A stretch of DNA of 64,000 nt, from assembly GCF_017695955.1 (NCBI RefSeq), contig NZ_JAAORO010000001.1, positions 556,743 through 620,742 on the forward strand, in the 5' to 3' direction. The position numbers were made by a program, and so were the translations under genes. This stretch comes from Prochlorococcus marinus XMU1419 (lineage in GTDB: Bacteria > Cyanobacteriota > Cyanobacteriia > PCC-6307 > Cyanobiaceae). Below are positions 29,816-38,212 of the stretch, piece after piece. The notes beneath the pieces are model-generated. The model was given only the letters and a program-made list of their open reading frames with translations. It searched no databases and was not told the DNA's origin. Within the stretch, counting starts at the first letter, position 1, and each line of letters opens with the position of its first letter.

Positions 29816-31201
29816 ATGTTTTTGAAATCATTGAATATTTTTTATCCACCGAATAAAGATATTTTTTCAAATTCTCTATTAATAAGTTTTTTGGGATTAT
29901 TAATTATATTTTTTTTATTGATTTTTGGGAGGAAATTTAAACTAGCTGTTCAACTCGAGAGATTTGGATTACCGATAGCAGTTATATCTGGAATTATAGG
30001 TATATCTATCGGTCCATTTGGAGTAATACATTTTTTATCAAAAGAAACGATCGATGTTTGGAGTAATTTTCCCACTCCTCTTTTATCGTTAGTCTTCGCA
30101 ACTTTAATGATGGGAAGACCTATACCAAATATAAATGGTTTAGTTAAACCAATTTTTAATCAATTTCTGCTTGCTCTTTCCCTGGGTTTCGGACAATTTT
30201 TCGTTGGCGGTCTAATTGTTAAATATTTTTTGCCTCCATCTATGGATGCAAATCCTTTAATGGGATGTTTAATAGAGGTAGGTTTTGAGGGTGGTCACGG
30301 AGCTGCATCAATAATCGGTGAAAGTTTTAATAAACTCGGTTTCCAAAATGGTTTAGATCTTGGTTTAGCTATGGCAACAATGGGTCTTTTATCATCTTCA
30401 ATATTGGGCAGCATATTTATTTTTCTTGGGAGAACTTTTGGGCTATCAGATAATGAGGAAATCCTTGAAGAAAAAGAAAATCTAAAGGGAAAAAAGATAG
30501 AAATTCTTGCGGATTTGCGAATTTTTATAATAAATCTTGGATTCTCTGGCTTGGCAATTTCTTTTGGTGTTTTACTACTTAAATATTTAAGGTATATTTC
30601 AAGTTCTTTTGGTGATTTTTCGAAGGAAATTATTTTTTCACTTCCAGTATTCCCTTTTATCCTTATAGGTTCGCTCCTTATTAGATATATTTTAGAGAAA
30701 ACCAAAAATACAGAATTTATTTCAAATATTCTGCAAAGGGAGATTGGTATTTTATCCACAGACTTATTGATTTTTACAGCTATGGCGAGTTTAGATATTG
30801 CAGTTGTTTTTGATAATTGGGTACTTATTTTAGTGTTTACTATTTTTGGTTTATTTTGGAATTTAATCTGCATTGCTTATTTCGCATACTTTATTTTTGA
30901 TGATTATTGGTTTGAAAAAAGTTTAATAGAGTTTGGTAATTCTACTGGTGTAGTAGCTTCTGGGTTGCTTCTTTTAAGGCTTGCGGATCCTAAAAATATT
31001 TCTAAGACCTTACCTATTTTTACTTCAAAACAGCTATTCGCTCAGTTAATTCTTTCTGGGGGATTATTCACAGTTCTTGCACCATTAATGATTTCTAAAA
31101 TTGGGTTGGACTATTGGACTGAAATTTGTGCTCTAATTACGTTCGCAATTCTCTTTATTGCATTGATTTTTAATAAAGTAGAGATGAAAAATTTTCAATA
31201 A
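29816..31201 (+). CDS. gltS: Sodium:glutamate symporter family protein (GltS type)
   Basis: A membrane carrier of 461 residues with about 12 hydrophobic segments. The GltS hallmark is clear: IEVGFEGGHGAASIIGESF near residue 150, with a second inverted-repeat half carrying FGNSTGVVASGLLLLRL near residue 380. In E. coli GltS takes up glutamate with sodium. Transport of an amino acid or other carboxylate is likely, but the real substrate in this organism is not certain. Confidence 0.85.
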   Translation: MFLKSLNIFYPPNKDIFSNSLLISFLGLLIIFFLLIFGRKFKLAVQLERFGLPIAVISGIIGISIGPFGVIHFLSKETIDVWSNFPTPLLSLVFATLMMGRPIPNINGLVKPIFNQFLLALSLGFGQFFVGGLIVKYFLPPSMDANPLMGCLIEVGFEGGHGAASIIGESFNKLGFQNGLDLGLAMATMGLLSSSILGSIFIFLGRTFGLSDNEEILEEKENLKGKKIEILADLRIFIINLGFSGLAISFGVLLLKYLRYISSSFGDFSKEIIFSLPVFPFILIGSLLIRYILEKTKNTEFISNILQREIGILSTDLLIFTAMASLDIAVVFDNWVLILVFTIFGLFWNLICIAYFAYFIFDDYWFEKSLIEFGNSTGVVASGLLLLRLADPKNISKTLPIFTSKQLFAQLILSGGLFTVLAPLMISKIGLDYWTEICALITFAILFIALIFNKVEMKNFQ

Positions 31202-31237
31202 TAACCCTAGAATACTTTTAGGTTTAACTTTATTTAA

Positions 31238-31495
31238 ATGTCATTTTCTAACTACGATATTCCACCTCAAGAAAATAAAGAGAAGTGGTTTAGGAGTCAT
31301 TTACTCGGCAGAGAAATTGAACTTGGTGAATTGTATAGCCTTGGATCAAATGATTTAGATTTGCTTATGGCGGAGACTGCAGAAATAAGGAGCGATCTTG
31401 ATTTTAAGGAAAAAAATATAGGTAAATTTAGGACTGCAGGATATTTTTTGGAGTTAGCAAGAATAATTGAGAAAAGGAAGTTGTTGGAAAGTTAA
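31238..31495 (+). CDS. Small conserved cyanobacterial protein, unknown function
   Basis: An 85-residue acidic/basic soluble protein containing NKEKWFRSHLLGREIELGEL, NDLDLLMAETAEIRSDL and a C-terminal helical stretch. The composition and good codon use indicate a real gene. I do not recognise a named family. It overlaps the convergent GST gene by 4 bp and follows gltS by 36 bp. Confidence 0.7.
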   Translation: MSFSNYDIPPQENKEKWFRSHLLGREIELGELYSLGSNDLDLLMAETAEIRSDLDFKEKNIGKFRTAGYFLELARIIEKRKLLES

Positions 31496-32151
31496 TTAGA
31501 GGGAAAATAATTTTTCCCAGAATTTGATGCCCATAATTCATATTTATACATTAGAGGTTTAAATTTTATATTATTTTCAAAGGAATCTAACCAGTTTTTT
31601 ATAGAGTGTTTTAAATAATTTGTTCTTTTTTGACTTTCACAAGCAATTTTAAATTGTCTTACAAAAGGCCAAATAGACCAATCAGCGATTGTAGGGTTAT
31701 CTCCAAAAAAGTATTTGTTTTCTGCAAGAAGTTCGTTCCATCTATTAATAAAAATAATAGCCTTCCTGAAATGAAATTCTTCATTACTATCCTTATATCT
31801 TGCGGCATATTTGAATCGATCTAAATGATATTTGAATTCGTTATCGTTTTCATTAATTATTTCAAAAATATCTTCCTTCTTATCATCAGGTAAATACCTT
31901 AATTTAAGGTTTTGCTTACTTGACTCTGAGAGTGCCCATAGGATGATTTCGAGACTTTCTTCAATAACCTCATTATTTTTTTTTATGAGTATTGGAACTG
32001 TTTTTGTCTTTGATTTATTTAAAAAATCTAGAGGTTTATTTTTTAAATCAATTTCTCTTATTTCTACTTTTAATTCACAAATCAATAGGGCCCATCTAAC
32101 ACGAATTGCGTATGGACATCTTCGAAATGAATATAAAATATCGGTTGTCAT
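31492..32151 (-). CDS. Glutathione S-transferase-like protein
   Basis: A GST-fold protein of 219 residues. The N-terminal thioredoxin-like domain begins LYSFRRCPYAIRVRWAL with a CPYA motif like that of glutaredoxin-2 or omega GSTs, followed by KTKTVPILI (the cis-Pro) and EESLEIILWAL. The C-terminal helical domain has GDNPTIADWSIWPFVRQF, the usual N-capping box. The active-site Cys suggests thiol transfer rather than classical conjugation; the substrate is unknown. It is divergent from the GIY-YIG-like gene. Confidence 0.87.
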   Translation of the reverse strand: MTTDILYSFRRCPYAIRVRWALLICELKVEIREIDLKNKPLDFLNKSKTKTVPILIKKNNEVIEESLEIILWALSESSKQNLKLRYLPDDKKEDIFEIINENDNEFKYHLDRFKYAARYKDSNEEFHFRKAIIFINRWNELLAENKYFFGDNPTIADWSIWPFVRQFKIACESQKRTNYLKHSIKNWLDSFENNIKFKPLMYKYELWASNSGKNYFPSN

Positions 32152-32225
32152 TTTGTAAAAACTATTAATTATCTTGATTCTTTTAGTATTATTTAATTAA
32201 GTATAGTATTAATTTTACAACGCAA

Positions 32226-32768
32226 ATGTCGGGATATGTTTACCTCATTAGAGTAGGAGACCTTTATAGAATTGGGAAAACTGAGGATCTTGAAAAGAAA
32301 ATTAAGAAATTAAAACCAGACGAATTATTAACATCAATTATGACAAAGGAGCCAGAAACTCTTGAAGCAAGGTTACTAAGAAAATATAAATCTCAAAGAA
32401 TTCCTGAAACTGGTTACTTAAAGCTTTCTAAAAGACAAATTAGAGAATGCAAAAAGCAATTTGAATTAAAGGGAAGTTTGCCTCACACTTTAGATGCTGA
32501 AGTTTCCATAACTTTATTTGCATCTTTTTTATTGTTTTCATTAAGTTCCTTTATTTTTAATTTTTTAAATTTTGGATTTGTAAAATCTATATCTTATTCT
32601 TTCGGAATGGCATCTCTACCAATGGTTATATTATTTATTACAGGTAGTTTTGGCGGATATTTTTCTGAAGATTTAGCTCTCTTTTCATTGTTAACTAATC
32701 GAATAAAAGGTTTATTTATTGCAATTGCAATGCTTTCAATGGCTTACTTGATTTTCAATTTAGGTTAA
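32226..32768 (+). CDS. GIY-YIG-like (T5orf172/MUG113 type) domain fused to membrane segments
   Basis: The first about 85 residues resemble the T5orf172/MUG113 branch of GIY-YIG nucleases: GYVYLIRVGDLYRIGKTEDL (residues 3-22), then a late Glu in TLEARLLRKYKSQRIPETGY. The catalytic Arg expected after the IGKT box is replaced by Lys (LEKKIKKL), so cleavage activity is doubtful. From about residue 96 to the end there are three to four hydrophobic segments. A nuclease-like fold tethered to a membrane is unusual. It overlaps the convergent SDR gene by 4 bp. Confidence 0.72.
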   Translation: MSGYVYLIRVGDLYRIGKTEDLEKKIKKLKPDELLTSIMTKEPETLEARLLRKYKSQRIPETGYLKLSKRQIRECKKQFELKGSLPHTLDAEVSITLFASFLLFSLSSFIFNFLNFGFVKSISYSFGMASLPMVILFITGSFGGYFSEDLALFSLLTNRIKGLFIAIAMLSMAYLIFNLG

Positions 32769-33472
32769 ATTTCATAATTACAATTTAAGGCAATTTCAAA
32801 TGGAACTGATTGGGTAGGTAACTTCAGAATAGTTGAGCATATTTCAGCAATATCTTCAGGTTGTGTCATCCTTGATTTGTCTAAGGAAGAGATATTTTGG
32901 GCCATTTTTGTATTAACCCAGCTTGGGCAAATTGCTGAAACCCTTATATTTTTATCCCAACCTTTATTTTTCATCGTTTGGCATAATCCCATCAAAGCAA
33001 ACTTTGAAGAAGAATAAGCGGCTAAATCTCCTTTAGATCTTTTCCCACTCATTGAAACTAAAACAATAATTCTTCCTCTGCCTGAGGTACATAAATGATC
33101 CCAAGAAAGTCTACACAAATTCCAAATTGCCAAAAAGTTGATATTTAATGTATTTAAAATATCTTCTTCATCACCGTCCTTATATAAGAAAGGAACTTTT
33201 GATAATACTCCAGAACAATTTATTACTGAATCAAATCCTCCAAATTCATCTAAAGTATTCTTTATCCAATTTTCGGCTGTAATTTTTTTTAATGCATCAT
33301 AGTGGTTGATTATAATTTTCCCTTCTGGCCATTTATTTGGATCAATAGCGCTTCCTTTTAATGATTCTATATCTCTTATGCCAACACTAATTCTATTGCC
33401 TTCTTTTAATTCTTTGTGTGCAATATTTAGTCCAATACCTCTACTTGCTCCACTTATTAGTATGGTTCTCAT
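32765..33472 (-). CDS. Short-chain dehydrogenase/reductase
   Basis: A classical SDR of 235 residues. It has the NAD(P)-binding GxxxGxG as ISGASRGIGLNIA (residues 5-17), the NNAG-like position as INCSGVL, catalytic Ser in VLVSMSGKRS and the YxxxK pair in AYSSSKFALMGL. The substrate cannot be told. It lies 6 bp downstream of the lycopene cyclase gene on the same strand, so the two are co-transcribed; a role in isoprenoid or pigment metabolism is possible but not shown. Confidence 0.88.
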   Translation of the reverse strand: MRTILISGASRGIGLNIAHKELKEGNRISVGIRDIESLKGSAIDPNKWPEGKIIINHYDALKKITAENWIKNTLDEFGGFDSVINCSGVLSKVPFLYKDGDEEDILNTLNINFLAIWNLCRLSWDHLCTSGRGRIIVLVSMSGKRSKGDLAAYSSSKFALMGLCQTMKNKGWDKNIRVSAICPSWVNTKMAQNISSLDKSRMTQPEDIAEICSTILKLPTQSVPFEIALNCNYEI

Positions 33473-33478
33473 TTTAAA

Positions 33479-34762
33479 CTACATGTTTGGAAATATTATC
33501 CTAAGTAACATTTTAAATTCTCTACCATGCATAATCATAAGACCTCTCTTTACACTCCATGGAGCCTTTATAAACATTACGCACATCGCATATACAATCT
33601 CTTTTAAGGAAAGAGTATCAGTTAGAAAACCATACCATTGATTTTTAGGTAGTTGGAAAAAACTTCCAAAAAATTCTCTCAATAGTTGCTCATCAAATCT
33701 CATGAGTTTTTCTAATCCAAATTGATAAAGTGACTTCTTTCTAATTAATTCTTTTGACCATAAAGTTTCCCAACCTTTTCTAGCAATATGATATGTACTT
33801 AGATTTTTGTTTTTAATTGCTTCTGAGACTGCCTTAGCGACAAGTGGAGCTCTTCTCAAAACATTACCAATTAAATATCCAGATGCAGGATGTACCATTG
33901 AAGCAGCACCACCATATCCAAGTATTTGTTGTTTGAAATCTGGGATTGGCATATTCATAGGGAGAAATAAGCCAAGCTCTTCATGTTGCATGCTTGTGAT
34001 TGATATATTTCGATAAGAAAGCCTCTTCTCTAGTCTCTCTTTTAAATTTTCCATTGTTAGAGGATTTACTAAACCAAGAGATGTCTCTTCAAGAAAATAT
34101 TTCCCATCCCCCATATCCATGGCATAAAGAAAAGTGGGCGGTTCTTTTTTTTGCTCATCGTTAAGATGGTCATTTCTATAGTCCATTAATACAAACTGCC
34201 CTTTCTTAAGTGGAGGTTTACTAAAATTACCCACTATCCCATAACAAGTTTGGACTGCTAAGGGACCACACGATTTTAATTTAAGAAAAACAGGATCATA
34301 TCCTGTTGCATCTACTACTAATCTTGCAGAGTAAATTTTTCCATCTTTTGTAGTTACAGTACTTTTGTTTTTTTCAAAATGTATTTTGTTCGCATAGCCT
34401 TGATGCCACTTAATAAGAGACTTATTGCATTCATTAAACCAATAATTATGGAGTTTCTTTTTATCAAATAGTCCATAATCTAGTGAATGTTCCGTGGCTT
34501 TATTCTCGTCGTCCTGTTCTTCTAAAGCACCATGCCCAAAAAAACTTACAGTATTCTTCCATCTATATTCAAGTAAATCCTGAAGCCCTAGTTGATCAAC
34601 TTCTTCCCCCCAAATTCCATATGTGTTTGGCCAGGGTTCATCTGGTCCATTTGGAGAAAGCACTTCAACATTTAGTTTTTCTTTCCCTAAAGCTGAGGCT
34701 ATTGCCATACCTGCAGGCCCTGCGCCCAGAACAAGAACATCTGGTATTTTTTCTTTTAACAT
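33479..34762 (-). CDS. crtL-e: Lycopene cyclase, CrtL type (probably the epsilon/beta paralogue)
   Basis: A FAD/NAD(P)-dependent carotenoid cyclase that makes ring ends on lycopene, leading to alpha/beta-carotene and zeaxanthin. The Rossmann motif is VLGAGPAGMAIASALG (residues 11-26), followed by the cyclase hallmarks PWPNTYGIWGEEVD, DATGYDPVFL, and GYGGAASMVHPASGYLIG. Length 427 is normal. Prochlorococcus has two crtL genes; from memory, the epsilon-type one lies a few genes downstream of the pcb antenna gene, as here. The ring specificity itself I cannot read, so the e/b choice is moderate. Confidence 0.88.
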   Translation of the reverse strand: MLKEKIPDVLVLGAGPAGMAIASALGKEKLNVEVLSPNGPDEPWPNTYGIWGEEVDQLGLQDLLEYRWKNTVSFFGHGALEEQDDENKATEHSLDYGLFDKKKLHNYWFNECNKSLIKWHQGYANKIHFEKNKSTVTTKDGKIYSARLVVDATGYDPVFLKLKSCGPLAVQTCYGIVGNFSKPPLKKGQFVLMDYRNDHLNDEQKKEPPTFLYAMDMGDGKYFLEETSLGLVNPLTMENLKERLEKRLSYRNISITSMQHEELGLFLPMNMPIPDFKQQILGYGGAASMVHPASGYLIGNVLRRAPLVAKAVSEAIKNKNLSTYHIARKGWETLWSKELIRKKSLYQFGLEKLMRFDEQLLREFFGSFFQLPKNQWYGFLTDTLSLKEIVYAMCVMFIKAPWSVKRGLMIMHGREFKMLLRIIFPNM

Positions 34763-34986
34763 TAAATAAAAATCTTATGATTAAAGAAATTTATGGAACA
34801 AATTATTACTTCTGAAGTTAAGATTATATATTTCATCCAATACTTGTAATGAGAGTAGATTTATAATAATCAAATTACTCAATTACTAGTGACTAAGTTT
34901 TCAGTGTTTTAACAATAATTTATAAGATTACAAAATAAAAAATACTTAAAAATTTTTTTATTATAAAAAGATAGATAGTAAATTAA

Positions 34987-35988
34987 ATGATTCAAAATAA
35001 AAATACTTTAATTACTGGAGGTAATTCAGGCATAGGGCTTTTTGCCTGCATTAATTTACTAAAGACGAAAAATAATTTATACGTTGTAATCAAATCTGAA
35101 TTAAGAAAAAATGAATTTCTCAAAACAATTGAGAAATATTTTGATAAAAATTACCTAAGTAAATATTTAAATATTATTGAAAATTGTGATCTTTCAAATC
35201 TAGAGAATATTAAAAAAATTAAGGATTACTTTATTAGCAAAAAGATTTTCTTAGATGTTGTTGTTTTAAATGCAGGACTGCAATATACGGGTTCTTTTTA
35301 CCCTAAAGTATCAAAACAAGGGGTAGAGCTAACTTTTGCAGTTAATCATCTTGCACATTTTTACTTAGTGAATACCTTAAAAGATTTAGTTAGAGATAAA
35401 GAAGAATCTAGAATCATTATTACATCATCAGATGTACATGATCCCAATAGCTCAGGTGGAAATATAGGAAAGAGAGCAGGGCTTAATAATTTAGTTGATT
35501 TTAGAAAAAAAGTAACTGGTCAATTTTTAAATTTTAATGCTGATGAATCTTATAAAAATAGTAAGTTATGTAATATATTGTTTGCTAAAGAACTTGCAAA
35601 AAAATTAAAATTATCATCTAGTAAAATTTCTGTAATTACTTGGGCTCCGGGTCTCGTAATACCAAATGATGATTCAGGTTTTTTTAGATATAGTAAACGA
35701 TTTAATTTCTTTGGATATTTGATTTTTTCTAAAGTTGCAAAAAATATTTTAGGAATTTCTGAAAGTATAGAAAACGCTGGTAAGATACTTTCTGAAATTG
35801 TTTTTGATTCAGATTTTAATAATATTGGTTTTGTTTATTTAAGTAATAAAGTTATATCTTTCAAAAAACATAAATTAGTTGAAAGTAAGGTTAGTGATGA
35901 GGCAAATAATTCTGAGTTGGCTTCAAAACTGTGGATTTTAAGTGAAGATATTTGCAGATCATTAGGATTTGTTACTTTCAATATTTAA
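34987..35988 (+). CDS. Light-dependent protochlorophyllide reductase (POR)-like SDR paralogue
   Basis: A 333-residue SDR that follows the POR layout closely: TLITGGNSGIGLFA at the N-terminus, VLNAGLQYTGSFYPKVSKQG, the catalytic pair as SYKNSKLCNILFAKEL, and the C-terminal KVSDEANNSELASKLWILSE, matching the POR end. However, the POR substrate-site Cys of the PGC motif (Cys226 in Thermosynechococcus) is replaced: here it reads WAPGLVIPND. It is therefore probably a relative with another or altered substrate, not the main POR. It overlaps the convergent MscS gene by 27 bp. Confidence 0.82.
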   Translation: MIQNKNTLITGGNSGIGLFACINLLKTKNNLYVVIKSELRKNEFLKTIEKYFDKNYLSKYLNIIENCDLSNLENIKKIKDYFISKKIFLDVVVLNAGLQYTGSFYPKVSKQGVELTFAVNHLAHFYLVNTLKDLVRDKEESRIIITSSDVHDPNSSGGNIGKRAGLNNLVDFRKKVTGQFLNFNADESYKNSKLCNILFAKELAKKLKLSSSKISVITWAPGLVIPNDDSGFFRYSKRFNFFGYLIFSKVAKNILGISESIENAGKILSEIVFDSDFNNIGFVYLSNKVISFKKHKLVESKVSDEANNSELASKLWILSEDICRSLGFVTFNI

Positions 35989-37005
35989 GGTTTGTGTTGG
36001 GAAGGCAAACTCTATATTGTTAGTTGCGAATGCCTCAATTATTTTTAGATTTATAGATTGTTGAGCTTCCATTGCAGCAAGATAATTATTTGTTGGGATG
36101 TAGTAGACAAGTTCGAAATTAAGACTGAAGTCGCCAAAATCTGTGAAATGACATCTATCAAAAGATGCATTACTTGTCTCTTCAACTATTTTTTCAATTA
36201 TTATTGGAATTAATTTCATAAGTTTTGGAGAGGTTTCATAAACAACTCCTAATTTATGCACTAACCTCCTTTTCTCCATTTGTGCGTAATTTGAAATTAT
36301 TCCATTTGTTAGTGCACTGTTGCTCATTATTATTACTTCTCCATTAATACTCCTTATCCTTGAGGATCTTACTCCCACCCTTTCAACCATTCCAATCACT
36401 CCATCTGATTTTATAAACTCACCTTTTTGAAAAGGTTTATCTAGCAAAATTGTTATGTATTCAAAAAACTCCTGAACTGGTTCTTTCAATGCTAAACCCG
36501 CTCCAATACCACCTGCGCTTAGTAAAGCCCAAATAGCAGTCATTTGAACGCCTACATTCTGTAAGAAAAATATTGAACCAATCGACCAAGTTAATGCTTT
36601 TATTAAAGGAGTAAGTGAAGACATCATGGAACTGATTGATAAATCATTAATTTTTGATGTCGATTCTATTAAAGATCTTATTAAAACCTTGTTGAGAGCT
36701 TTTATGATGATTATCAATATAAATAATTTAAGAATATTCAATATGACAGAAATAAAAGTTAATTCATCCCCAAAAAAAAAGTCAATTGAAAAATAAAATG
36801 AGAGTAAGAAGCCTATAGGTTTTATGATTCCAGATATCACTTCAAAAACGAAATCATCTATATTTGTTTTTGTCCTTTTGGAAATCTTTTTAAAAAATAT
36901 TTTTGAAAATTTAGAAATTATTATTGACAATAAAACTCCAATAAAAAAAATAGATATTGCCAGAAGGAAGTTTTCAGTAACTAATTTCATATTCAAATAA
37001 AACAA
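35962..37005 (-). CDS. MscS-family mechanosensitive channel
   Basis: A small-conductance mechanosensitive channel, a safety valve for sudden osmotic down-shift. There are about four hydrophobic segments in the first 170 residues, the pore-helix region with LLSAGGIGAGLALKEPVQEF, then the MscS beta domain with FQKGEFIKSDGVIGMVERVG, RSIRSINGEVIIMSN-like text (RIRSINGEVIIMSNS) and a C-terminal alpha/beta domain. The start is TTG 37005 or, more likely, ATG 36990. The last 27 bp overlap the end of the POR-like gene on the other strand. Confidence 0.92.
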   Translation of the reverse strand: MFYLNMKLVTENFLLAISIFFIGVLLSIIISKFSKIFFKKISKRTKTNIDDFVFEVISGIIKPIGFLLSFYFSIDFFFGDELTFISVILNILKLFILIIIIKALNKVLIRSLIESTSKINDLSISSMMSSLTPLIKALTWSIGSIFFLQNVGVQMTAIWALLSAGGIGAGLALKEPVQEFFEYITILLDKPFQKGEFIKSDGVIGMVERVGVRSSRIRSINGEVIIMSNSALTNGIISNYAQMEKRRLVHKLGVVYETSPKLMKLIPIIIEKIVEETSNASFDRCHFTDFGDFSLNFELVYYIPTNNYLAAMEAQQSINLKIIEAFATNNIEFAFPTQTLNIESNKS

Positions 37006-37066
37006 AAAAATTTATCTCTAATAAATTTTAAATTATCTCTAAACAACAAACCAGTCTTAATTTTGT

Positions 37067-37633
37067 TTAACTCATTATTATATTTCTAACTTCTTTAAAT
37101 TCTTTTCTATCAGCAGTTTTGCATAATTCAAAAATTATTGATTCAGTAGTTGTTATTACTGCCCCCATCTGAATCATTCTCTGTAATGCTATTTCATGAT
37201 CCACCTTATTTCTACTACTCATAGCGTCTGATATGAGAATAACTTCAAATCCTTTTTTTAAAAAATCTATGACAGTTTGTTGAATACAAATATGCGTTTC
37301 GATACCACAAACTATTAAATTTGTAATTTTCTTATTTTTAAGTTCTTTTAAAAATTCTTGTATGTTAGCTAAGCTAAATTCCATCTTTTCAATTTTTATA
37401 AATCTTTCTTTGGGCAATAATTCAGAGATCGTTGTACCCAATTTGAGGGGATTTTGTTCAGATACAAATATGTTTTCATCTAAAATTTGGTAGGCATTTA
37501 TTAGCTTGTTGATGTTTTTGATTATTGAATCCTTATTAAAAATTGGCCTTATAATTTTTTCTTGAACATCAATGATTAGTAAAGCATTTACTTTCTGTGA
37601 AAAATTCTCAGAATATTTTTCATGATCCTTCAT
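37067..37633 (-). CDS. Isochorismatase/nicotinamidase-family hydrolase
   Basis: A cysteine hydrolase of 188 residues. The catalytic Asp is in ALLIIDVQEKI (residue about 21), Lys in the region of KEKIEKME-like text (FIKIEKMEFS, about 82), and the Cys in VCGIETHICIQQTV (about 118), with the family cis-peptide before the Cys. The substrate may be isochorismate, nicotinamide or another amide; sequence alone does not decide. It is divergent from the Fur-family gene. Confidence 0.85.
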   Translation of the reverse strand: MKDHEKYSENFSQKVNALLIIDVQEKIIRPIFNKDSIIKNINKLINAYQILDENIFVSEQNPLKLGTTISELLPKERFIKIEKMEFSLANIQEFLKELKNKKITNLIVCGIETHICIQQTVIDFLKKGFEVILISDAMSSRNKVDHEIALQRMIQMGAVITTTESIIFELCKTADRKEFKEVRNIIMS

Positions 37634-37780
37634 CTTTTCAATTTAAAGATATATTCAAGATAATATTTTAGAGAACTTTAGTAAACATTTTAAATCAAAA
37701 AGTTGTTATGCTCTCATCTAGAGTTATTATTGAGAATAGCAATAGGTTGATTGTTGTCATTTTCCTCTCAATACAATGTC

Positions 37781-38206
37781 ATGACATCTCCTTTAGGAGA
37801 TGGTTTACATAAAGATGGGAGGAGGTTAACTCCTCAAAGACTTAAGGTTCTTAATTTATTTGAAAATATTGGTTCTGGGAAGCATCTTAGTGCTGAAGAG
37901 GTTCATGAGGAGTTAGTTAAATCAAGTTCCAAGGTTTCACTTGCAACTATTTATAGAACCTTAAGACTTTTAGTTCAAATGGGTTTGCTTCATGAATTAG
38001 AACTTAGTGAGGGGGGACATAGATATGAATTGCTTAGTAATGAAACTCCAGATCATCATCATTTGATTTGTATTAGGTGTGGAAGAACAGAAGAATTCGA
38101 AAATGATGAAGTTTTAGAAGCGGGCAAAGTTGCAGCAAAAGTTAATGGTTTCAAACTAATTGAATCCTCGTTAAATGTAAGAGCGATTTGTCCTAATTGT
38201 ATTTAG
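37781..38206 (+). CDS. Fur-family metal-responsive transcription regulator
   Basis: A DNA-binding repressor of the Fur/Zur/PerR family. The winged helix includes RLTPQRLKVLNLFENIGSGK, HLSAEEVHEEL and SLATIYRTLRLLVQMGLL; the metal/dimer domain has PDHHHLICIRCGRTEEF and ends ICPNC, giving the two CxxC structural zinc sites. I choose ATG at 37781; a TTG at 37751 would add ten residues of poor sequence. Iron, zinc or peroxide sensing cannot be settled. It is convergent with the ArsS-type gene, 6 bp apart. Confidence 0.92.
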   Translation: MTSPLGDGLHKDGRRLTPQRLKVLNLFENIGSGKHLSAEEVHEELVKSSSKVSLATIYRTLRLLVQMGLLHELELSEGGHRYELLSNETPDHHHLICIRCGRTEEFENDEVLEAGKVAAKVNGFKLIESSLNVRAICPNCI

Positions 38207-38212
38207 GAGGTT

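Noticed and set aside
30295..30873. 192-codon open frame antisense to the GltS-type gene
   Set aside because: It lies entirely inside gltS, has Ile/Ser/Lys-rich shadow composition and no domain; gltS itself is clear.
31832..32158. 108-codon plus-strand frame antisense to the GST gene
   Set aside because: Overlaps the conserved GST catalytic domain and has no independent support.
33306..33641. 111-codon plus-strand frame across the SDR and lycopene cyclase genes
   Set aside because: Shadow of two well-supported minus-strand genes; it spans their junction.
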